Of a DNA stretch of 40,626 bases, positions 26,487 through 32,639 are shown piece after piece (position 1 is the first letter of the stretch; every line of letters begins with the position of its first letter). The stretch spans positions 1 to 40,626 of the forward strand of contig JAHECL010000009.1 of NCBI GenBank assembly GCA_024641745.1, written 5' to 3'. This DNA comes from Gemmatimonadota bacterium (lineage in GTDB: Bacteria > Gemmatimonadota > Gemmatimonadetes > Gemmatimonadales > GWC2-71-9). The position numbers and the translations under genes are program-made. The notes beneath the pieces were generated by a model that ran no database searches, was not told the origin of the DNA, and saw only the letters and a list, made by a program, of their open reading frames with translations.

Positions 26487-28112
26487 TTACTTCACCAGCT
26501 CGACTTCGGTCGGCCGCCAGCTCTTGTCGAAGAACGACTCCAGCGGGCTGTACAGCCGAAGGATCGTGAACCAACCCTTGGCCGGATCGGTCTGGATCCA
26601 GTTGCCACGATCCACCCCGGCAGGCTGCGTCGGGCCGAAGTAGATGGTAGTCGAGCCATCGGGGCTCGCCTTGGCCGCCGGTGACGGATAGCTCTGGCTG
26701 CCGGCACGGGGATAGAGCTGGGGGGTGGCGAGCATCGAGCGGGTCTGGTTGTCATACAGAGTGAACGACCAGAACGCCCGGGCGGGGATGTTGGGCGGAA
26801 GGGTCACCTTGTACGTCTTGGCGCCGTCGAACGGATTCTTGTTGGCGTCGAGGAAGCCCATCAGGTACTGCGAGCCGACGCCGGGGATCCGCATGATCAT
26901 GCCGGGTGAATCGAGCGTGTAGCCGTAGTAGAAGGCGGTGCGCGACGCGAGCGTGCGCGCGCCGGTGGGGGGCAGCGGCTTGAACATCCCTTCCTTGGTG
27001 AACATCGGGGGGGGCGTCTCGAAGAAGGCGCCGCCCTCCCAGAGCATGCTGCTCCATGCGGAGCCGGGGTAGTACGACCAGCCGAGCGACTCGAACGGCC
27101 GCCAGTTCAACACCCGGCCGGTCGCGTTCCCGACAGCGGCCGCCTCGGTGAGGAGCTTCTTCATTCGGGCGTCAGGATTGAACGGCTTCCCCTTCACGAT
27201 CCCGATGGCCGCCATCTGGCCGGCGAGTTCCACATCGTAGCTGGTGGCCGGCTCTTCCTGCACGGTGGCGTTGATCATCTCAAAGAACGAGTAGTCGCTG
27301 GGCGGGATGGTGTTGAAGACCCGATTCGAACCCTCGATGAATTTCATCTCGGGAACCGGCGGATTCTGCGCGATCCGGACCGTCCCCTCGAGCGCGGTAG
27401 CGATGCTCGTTCCCTCGGCTCCTGGCGTGTAGGGATAGATCTTCATGTACTTCTTGATCATGGCGACGGCCGGCTTCGGGTCGTTGTCGACCAGGTAGGC
27501 CCGGGCGGCGTACAGTGCATGTACGGTGCTCGACCGGGCGATGTAGAAGCCGCCTTCGGGCAGCGGGCCATCATAGCCCGGAGGCAGGATGAGATACCGG
27601 CCGCCCTCTCCGCGATCAGGACCGGGGGTGCCGATGTCGATGATCCAGGAGAACCACATGTCGTTGATGGTGCCGACCGACTTGGGCGGCTGCTCAATGA
27701 CGATCGGACCCTTGGTGAGGTCAAGGATGGAGAGATAGTAGATGGTGTCTGCATTGCCGGTCAGGAAGACCGATTTCGAGTTCATCAACTCCGAGAAGAT
27801 GACCACGTCGTTGCCCGCCGCGCCGAGGCTGTAGAACCCCGTCCGCAGGGCATATGCGGACGCGCCCCGAAAACTGTTGTTATAGACGTTGAGGGCGTTC
27901 GTAAAGGCCAGCGCGGAGTACACCGCGTCGGCGGTCGCGGCCGTCGGGGCGCCGTCCTTGAACTCGAGGGTGCCGAACCGGCTGTCCATCTTGGCCGGGG
28001 CGCCGAGAGACTGGACTGGGGCGGGGGGGAGGGCGGGAGCTTGGGCCTCGATGGCTCCTGCGGTGGTTGCGACGAGAATGAGTGAGAGGGTCGTGCTGAG
28101 CGTCGTTCGCAT
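26487..28112 (-). CDS. Secreted DUF1254/DUF1214 domain protein
   Basis: A 541-aa exported protein of unknown role. The signal peptide is roughly residues 1-24 (MRTTLSTTLSLILVATTAGA). The N-terminal half carries the DUF1254 pattern with NTIYYLSILDLTKGPIVIEQPP-like text, reading GNADTIYYLSILDL here. The C-terminal DUF1214 has ARAFWSFTLYDNQTRSML, then GSTTIYFGPTQPAGVDRGNWI and GWFTILRLYSPLESFFDKSW. It converges with priA, 5 bases apart. The start is divergent from the TIGR00300 gene. Family members are often near sulfatases, and one lies 3 kb away on the same strand. Confidence 0.9.
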   Translation of the reverse strand: MRTTLSTTLSLILVATTAGAIEAQAPALPPAPVQSLGAPAKMDSRFGTLEFKDGAPTAATADAVYSALAFTNALNVYNNSFRGASAYALRTGFYSLGAAGNDVVIFSELMNSKSVFLTGNADTIYYLSILDLTKGPIVIEQPPKSVGTINDMWFSWIIDIGTPGPDRGEGGRYLILPPGYDGPLPEGGFYIARSSTVHALYAARAYLVDNDPKPAVAMIKKYMKIYPYTPGAEGTSIATALEGTVRIAQNPPVPEMKFIEGSNRVFNTIPPSDYSFFEMINATVQEEPATSYDVELAGQMAAIGIVKGKPFNPDARMKKLLTEAAAVGNATGRVLNWRPFESLGWSYYPGSAWSSMLWEGGAFFETPPPMFTKEGMFKPLPPTGARTLASRTAFYYGYTLDSPGMIMRIPGVGSQYLMGFLDANKNPFDGAKTYKVTLPPNIPARAFWSFTLYDNQTRSMLATPQLYPRAGSQSYPSPAAKASPDGSTTIYFGPTQPAGVDRGNWIQTDPAKGWFTILRLYSPLESFFDKSWRPTEVELVK

Positions 28113-28282
28113 TCGAAGACTCCGTGAACTCGGGGGGATTTTCTAGAATACGAAGTATAATGGGCGCAGGGCAGTCGGTGACCCATTTGGGGAGGCCTGG
28201 AGTATCGCTATCCTCATACCCCGGGTTCCCGTCCGGGTTCCGCCTTGAATCCCCCCCCAGGCACCCCTAAGATTCCCAGTCC
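28113..28282. other. Divergent intergenic region (170 bases)
   Basis: Separates the DUF1254 gene (-) from the TIGR00300 gene (+). For the - strand, TATACT (28154-28159) and TATTCT (28145-28150) are candidate -10 boxes without a good -35; together they form atac-gaa-gtat. Towards the + strand there is a clear promoter at 28245-28273. The 8-mer cgggttcc occurs twice near 28222-28241. Nothing else was recognised. Confidence 0.5.
28245..28273 (+). promoter_or_regulatory. Promoter of the TIGR00300 gene, near-leaderless
   Basis: TTGAAT (28245-28250), a 17-base spacer containing a C8 run, and TAAGAT (28268-28273). Predicted +1 is near 28280, only 3 bases before the ATG at 28283. No Shine-Dalgarno sequence is seen upstream of that ATG. 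Confidence 0.65.
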
Positions 28283-29380
28283 ATGGCCACTCCGAAGTAC
28301 ATCGCCCCCGACTTCACGAAGCCCCCCTTTGCCGGGGCTCCCGCGGCGCAGTTCGCGCCCCTGCCCGCCGATGGGGTGCTTCCGGAAGGCTTCTTCTCGA
28401 CCTCCAACCTCCCGACCTACGTGCACCTGGGCGGCGGGAAGTGGGTCATGCCCACCCGGCCCCGGATGGACTGCGTCATCGTCCGGCAGGGGGCGGGGTT
28501 GTCGGTGGCCGAGCCGCGCCGGCTGACGGCGGGGGCGGAGATCGTGATGGGGGAGGCGGAAGACGGCAGCCAGGGGGTGTACGTGCACAGCGCCGGGTTC
28601 CTGGCCGGCGCGCACAGCGCCAACGAGTTCCGGTTCATGTCCACCGAGGTGAGCCGCGAGCGCCCCGTCAATTACGAGGAACTGGCGGCGCGCCTCGGCG
28701 AGGAGAAGCAGCGCGGCGGTTACACCATCTGGGTGGTGGGGCCGGCGCTGGTGCACTCCCGGGCGCGGGCCGACTTCGAGTGGTTCATCCGGAACGGGTA
28801 CGTCCAGGCTGTCCTCGCCGGCAACGCCGTGGCGGTGCACGACATCGAGGCCGCCATCTTCGGCACCACCCTCGGGATGTCGAATACCGGGAAGCCCACC
28901 GAGGGCGGACACGGGCTTCACATGCGCGCGATCAACCGGGTCCGGGCGGCGGGTTCCATCGAGGCGGCGGTCGGCTCGGGGCTGATCACGACCGGCATCA
29001 TGCACGCGCTGGTGACGTCGAAGGTGCCCTACGTGCTGGCCGGCTCGATCCGTGACGACGGACCGCTGCCCGGCGTGGTAGGCAACGTCCTCGATGCCCA
29101 GGACGCGATGCGGGAGCATGCGGTGCGCGCCACCGGCGCCATCTTCGTGGCGACCGCGCTGCACGCCATCGCGGTGGGCAACATGCTCCCCGCCTTTCAC
29201 ACCCACTATGACGGCGTGCCAAGCGAGCTGATGACGATCTGCGTCGACCAGACCGAGTTCGTGGTCAACAAGCTCAAGGATCGCGGCACGCACCAGGCGT
29301 ACGGCGTCGTCACCAACGCGCAGGATTTCATGCACGTCCTCCGGCTCTACGTGGAAAAGTGGGAACAGGCTACCCGCTAG
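28283..29380 (+). CDS. TIGR00300 family protein (ornithine cyclodeaminase/ArgZ-AgrE C-terminal type)
   Basis: A 365-aa NAD-dependent-type protein of the LOR/SDH-related TIGR00300 family. Characterised relatives act as ornithine cyclodeaminase in archaea and as the C-terminal half of the cyanobacterial arginine-degrading enzyme ArgZ/AgrE. Visible blocks: LPEGFFSTSNLPTYV (N-terminal LOR-like domain), AGNAVAVHDIEAAIFGTTLGM near 181-200, GGHGLHMRAINRVRAAGS, LAGSIRDDGPLPGVVGNV near 252-268 and HAIAVGNMLPAF. The full N-terminal guanidino-hydrolase domain of ArgZ is absent. The start is a near-leaderless ATG. It overlaps the next frame by 22 bases. Confidence 0.85.
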   Translation: MATPKYIAPDFTKPPFAGAPAAQFAPLPADGVLPEGFFSTSNLPTYVHLGGGKWVMPTRPRMDCVIVRQGAGLSVAEPRRLTAGAEIVMGEAEDGSQGVYVHSAGFLAGAHSANEFRFMSTEVSRERPVNYEELAARLGEEKQRGGYTIWVVGPALVHSRARADFEWFIRNGYVQAVLAGNAVAVHDIEAAIFGTTLGMSNTGKPTEGGHGLHMRAINRVRAAGSIEAAVGSGLITTGIMHALVTSKVPYVLAGSIRDDGPLPGVVGNVLDAQDAMREHAVRATGAIFVATALHAIAVGNMLPAFHTHYDGVPSELMTICVDQTEFVVNKLKDRGTHQAYGVVTNAQDFMHVLRLYVEKWEQATR

Positions 29381-29763
29381 CCGCCCCGGCCGAGCCGGGG
29401 TCGGGCGAGGGCTGGGCGCTGCTCGCGCAGGCGGTGGCGGCCGAGCTGCCGGTGGCCGAGTTCAACGGCCTCTGGGTGTTCCGGCCCTTCCGCCGTGACG
29501 GCAGGGAGTACGGCACGGCCATCCTCTCCCGGATCGACGGCGAGCGGCTGGTCATCTACACCGCACGCTACGCCCATACACTGAAGGGGAAGAAGCGCGG
29601 CGAATTCGCCTCGGAGTGGGCGGAAGTCGGGAGCGGGCCGCTCGAGGCGCTCGACGAGCTGGTGGCCCTCGTGCCGAAGCGGACCGAGGAGGAGCCCCCG
29701 CTCCAGATTCCGCTGGCGCGCTGGTATCCGGTCGAGGACGATGGCGCACCTGACGTCGGCTGA
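29359..29763 (+). CDS. Hypothetical protein (134 aa) bridging TIGR00300 and fur
   Basis: I do not recognise this protein. From GTG 29359 it overlaps the TIGR00300 gene by 22 bases; a later in-frame GTG near 29432 is possible. The central part (VAEFNGLWVFRPFRRDGREYGTAILSR split, then GERLVIYTARYAHTLKGKKRG) looks like a beta-sheet domain, with a Glu-rich C terminus. No signal or membrane segment is present. Codon use and third-position GC look like real coding. The stop lies 23 bases inside the fur gene. Confidence 0.7.
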   Translation: MGTGYPLAAPAEPGSGEGWALLAQAVAAELPVAEFNGLWVFRPFRRDGREYGTAILSRIDGERLVIYTARYAHTLKGKKRGEFASEWAEVGSGPLEALDELVALVPKRTEEEPPLQIPLARWYPVEDDGAPDVG

Positions 29764-30211
29764 GGCCGCCGACCTCCTCGAACGGTTCCGGCACTACCTC
29801 AGGGAGCACCGCCTCCCGGTGACGCAGCAGCGCGACCTCATCGCCACCGCCATCTTCACCGCCCCCGACCACCTGACCGCGGCCGCCGTGCACCAGCGCC
29901 TTGCGCGGCAGGGAAAACGGATCGGGATCGCCACGGTCTACCGAACCCTCGACCTCCTCGTCGAGAGCGGCCTGATCCGGCTCCACGAGTTCGGCGACGG
30001 GTTTCGCCGCTACGAGGGCGCCGCGCCCCAGGGCTCGCACGGGCACCTCGTCTGCGGCGTCTGCGGCGGCGTCGAGGAATTCACCAACGAGCGGCTCGAG
30101 CGAATGCTCCCCATCATCGCCGACGAGCACCACTTCCGCTATCGCACCCATCGCGTCGAGCTGCACGGCACCTGCCGTGCGTGCCAGCAGCGCACCCTGG
30201 AGGGGCTGTGA
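29741..30211 (+). CDS. Fur/PerR/Zur family metalloregulator
   Basis: Transcriptional repressor that senses iron, zinc or peroxide. The protein is 156 aa. The winged-helix domain contains LPVTQQRDLIATAIF and the recognition region GIATVYRTLDLLVESGLI (62-79). The dimerisation domain has HGHLVCGVCG and CRACQ, so the structural zinc Cys pairs are Cys105/108 and Cys145/148. His130-His131 and HRVELHG are further ligands. Metal specificity cannot be assigned by eye. It overlaps both neighbours, so it is co-translated with the unknown upstream gene and ccdA. Confidence 0.93.
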   Translation: MAHLTSAEAADLLERFRHYLREHRLPVTQQRDLIATAIFTAPDHLTAAAVHQRLARQGKRIGIATVYRTLDLLVESGLIRLHEFGDGFRRYEGAAPQGSHGHLVCGVCGGVEEFTNERLERMLPIIADEHHFRYRTHRVELHGTCRACQQRTLEGL

Positions 30212-30936
30212 ACACTCCCGAGCACGTCGGGATCCTCGTGGCGTTTGCCGCGGGGGTGCTGAGTTTCCTCTCACCCTGCGTCCTGCCCCTGGTGCCGAGC
30301 TACCTCGGCTTCCTGACCGGGATGACGCTGGAGGAGATGACCGGGCGGCGCCGGCTCGCGATGGTGCACGCGCTGCTCTTCGTGTCCGGCTTCGCCCTCA
30401 TCTTCATCCTGCTGGGCGCCAGCGCCACGGCGCTGGGCTCGGCGCTCAAGTACTACCAGGTCTGGCTGCAGCGGGTGGGCGGGGTGCTGATCATCCTCTT
30501 CGGGCTCTACGCGATGGGGGTGTTCCGGCTCGGATTCCTGCAGATGGAGAAGCGGGTCCAGCTGGAGCGGAAGCCGCTGGGCTACCTCGGCTCGGTGCTG
30601 GTGGGGATGGCCTTCGCGGCGGGGTGGACGCCCTGCATCGGGCCGATCCTCGGCGGGATCCTCGGCATGGCGGCCACCCAGGGCGACGTGAGCCGCGGAA
30701 TGGTGCTGCTCGGCTCCTATTCGGCTGGGCTGGCAGTGCCCTTCCTGGTGGCGGCCTGGGCGATGGAGAGCTTCCTCGACTGGTTCCAGCGCTTCCGCCG
30801 CTACCTGCCCTGGGTCATGCGGCTGAGCGGGCTGCTGCTGATCCTCGTGGGGTTGCTGATGGTGACCGGAGAATTCACCCGGCTGGCCGGGTGGCTGCAG
30901 GGCCTCACCCCCGACTTCCTGAAGGGACGGCTGTAG
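30208..30936 (+). CDS. ccdA: Cytochrome c biogenesis protein CcdA/DsbD-like thiol transporter
   Basis: Inner-membrane protein that moves reducing power to the periplasm for cytochrome c maturation or redox repair. The protein is 242 aa from GTG 30208, which overlaps the fur stop (GTGA). There are six hydrophobic segments. The paired redox cysteines are Cys24 (SPCVLPLVPSY) and Cys143 (GWTPCIGPILGG). No periplasmic thioredoxin gene is adjacent. The ORF-track start at 30181 would overlap fur further and adds no family sequence. Confidence 0.94.
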   Translation: MNTPEHVGILVAFAAGVLSFLSPCVLPLVPSYLGFLTGMTLEEMTGRRRLAMVHALLFVSGFALIFILLGASATALGSALKYYQVWLQRVGGVLIILFGLYAMGVFRLGFLQMEKRVQLERKPLGYLGSVLVGMAFAAGWTPCIGPILGGILGMAATQGDVSRGMVLLGSYSAGLAVPFLVAAWAMESFLDWFQRFRRYLPWVMRLSGLLLILVGLLMVTGEFTRLAGWLQGLTPDFLKGRL

Positions 30937-30940
30937 ACGA

Positions 30941-30983
30941 AACGGCGGGGAAGCGGGGAAGACCTCCCCGCTTCCCCGCCGTT
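30941..30983. terminator. Bidirectional terminator-like hairpin between ccdA and sulfatase
   Basis: aacggcggggaagcgggg (30941-30958) pairs exactly with ccccgcttccccgccgtt (30966-30983), an 18-bp stem with a 7-base loop. It lies between convergent genes. The - strand side is followed by ttt; the + side has only tt. Confidence 0.75.
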
Positions 30984-30998
30984 CCCGCCGGTCCGCCC

Positions 30999-32561
30999 CT
31001 AGTTGTTCGGTGCTCCGGCGCTCGCCAGGGCCTCGAGTGCGTTGTCGAGCGAGAAGCTGCCTGCCTTCTGGCTCGGGGGAAACTCCTTGAAGGTGCTCAG
31101 GAATCGGGCCACGTACTGTTGCGCCGGTACCATGACAAAGGCGTGCTCGACCCGCCACTTGTCATAGCCGATGGCCTCCGTGTCACCAATTTCGAAGGGA
31201 TCGGACCGCAGGTTGAAGAGCTTCGGGAGGCGGAGGGCGACGAACGGCTCCTGCCACACGTCAAACCCCTCGGCGCGCTGCTCCATGAAGACCACCTTCC
31301 ACTGGTTGTACCGCAGCCCCACCAGCGATCCGTCGTCATTGAAGTAGAAGAAGTCCTTCCGGGGTGACGCGGCCTTCCCGCTGAAGTAGTCCGTCATGTT
31401 GTACCCGTCGAGGTGCACCTTGAAGGTCTTGTTGCCAACCTTGGACCCTGTGAGGAGCTGTTCCTTGACGTCGGGATTCCCCGCTGCGGCCACCAGGGTC
31501 GGCAGCCAGTCCTCGTGGGACACAATGTCGTTGAGGATGGTGCCGGGCTGCACGGTGCCGGGCCAGCGGATCATTCCGGGGACCCGGAAGGCGCCCTCCC
31601 AGTTGGTGGCCTTCTCGTTGCGGAAGGGCGAACTCCCGCCGTCGGGCCAGGAGAACTTCTCGGCGCCGTTGTCGGTGGAGTACGCCACGATGGTGTTGTC
31701 GGCGATGCCGAGGCTGTCGATCAGGTTGAGCAGGGTGCCGATCATCTTGTCATGTTCGACCATCCCGTCGGCGTAGACGCCCAGGCCGGTCACGCCTTCG
31801 CTCTCCGGTTTCAGGTGGGTCCAGATGTGCATCCGGGTGGAGTTGAACCAGACGAAGAACGGCTTGCCGTCCTTGTGGGCCTGCTTGATGAACGCCACCG
31901 CTCCCGCGAGGAACTCCTCGTCCACCGTCTCCATCCGCTTCTTCGTCAGCGGGCCGGTGTTCTCGATCCGCTGGCTGCCGTTCGGGAGCGCCCAGCTGTG
32001 GAGGACGCCGCGCGGGGCGAACTTGGCGCGGAAGGCGGGATCCTTGGGGTAATCGGGGTTCTCTGGCTCTTCCTCCGCATTGAGGTGATACAGCGAGCCG
32101 AAGAACTCGTCGAAGCCGTGCATGGTCGGCAGCATCCTGTCGAGGTCGCCGAGGTGGTTCTTGCCGAACTGGCCGGTCGCGTACCCCAGCGGCTTCAGCA
32201 GTTCCGCGATGGTGACATCGTCGTCCTGCAGCCCTTCGCTGGCCCCGGGAAGCCCGACCTTGAGGAGCCCGGAGCGAAACGGACTCTGGCCGGTCAGGAA
32301 GGCGCCGCGGCCGGCGGTGCAGCTCTGCTGCCCGTAGAGGTCGGTGAAGAGGGCGCCTTCATGGGCGATCCGGTCGATGTTGGGGGTCTTGTACCCCATC
32401 TGACCGAGGTTGTAGGCGCTGACGTTCCAGTATCCGACGTCGTCACCCCACATCACGAGAATGTTGGGCTTCGTCGTGGCCTTCTTGCCGCCCTGTTGGG
32501 CATGCACGGGCAGTGCGATGGCCAGTGTGAGAGTGAGGGCGAGCAGTGCAAGTCTTCTCAT
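30999..32561 (-). CDS. Secreted arylsulfatase, formylglycine type
   Basis: Hydrolyses sulfate esters in the periplasm or outside. The protein is 520 aa, with a signal peptide ending near LPVHAQQ (residue 22). The metal-site residues are in MWGDD (37-41), the formylglycine site is Cys81 in CTAGRGAFLTGQ (C-x-A-x-R form), GKNHLGD carries Lys/His ligands, and YSTDNGAEK holds the Asp/Asn pair. Activity would need a formylglycine-generating enzyme, which is not in the window. The GGAGG ribosome-binding site lies 9 bases upstream of the ATG. The substrate is unknown. Confidence 0.94.
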   Translation of the reverse strand: MRRLALLALTLTLAIALPVHAQQGGKKATTKPNILVMWGDDVGYWNVSAYNLGQMGYKTPNIDRIAHEGALFTDLYGQQSCTAGRGAFLTGQSPFRSGLLKVGLPGASEGLQDDDVTIAELLKPLGYATGQFGKNHLGDLDRMLPTMHGFDEFFGSLYHLNAEEEPENPDYPKDPAFRAKFAPRGVLHSWALPNGSQRIENTGPLTKKRMETVDEEFLAGAVAFIKQAHKDGKPFFVWFNSTRMHIWTHLKPESEGVTGLGVYADGMVEHDKMIGTLLNLIDSLGIADNTIVAYSTDNGAEKFSWPDGGSSPFRNEKATNWEGAFRVPGMIRWPGTVQPGTILNDIVSHEDWLPTLVAAAGNPDVKEQLLTGSKVGNKTFKVHLDGYNMTDYFSGKAASPRKDFFYFNDDGSLVGLRYNQWKVVFMEQRAEGFDVWQEPFVALRLPKLFNLRSDPFEIGDTEAIGYDKWRVEHAFVMVPAQQYVARFLSTFKEFPPSQKAGSFSLDNALEALASAGAPNN

Positions 32562-32588
32562 CGGTTCGAACCTCCATGAATGGTATCA

Positions 32589-32601
32589 AGCTTGAAATAT
32601 A
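32589..32601 (-). promoter_or_regulatory. Candidate -10 box upstream of the sulfatase
   Basis: On the - strand TATATT (32601-32596) followed by tc fits the TAnnTT form. Predicted +1 near 32589 gives a 28-base leader with GGAGG. No TTG-type -35 is found at the right distance, so support is weak. It would make the sulfatase independent of the upstream operon. Confidence 0.35.
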
Positions 32602-32639
32602 ACAGGGTCGGCTGGCCGTCCCCGGGCATCGCTGTGCCG

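Noticed and set aside
28147-28160. loxP-like string (atacgaagtata) upstream of the DUF1254 gene
   Set aside because: Only a half-site resemblance with no 8-bp spacer and second arm; better read as promoter -10 sequence.
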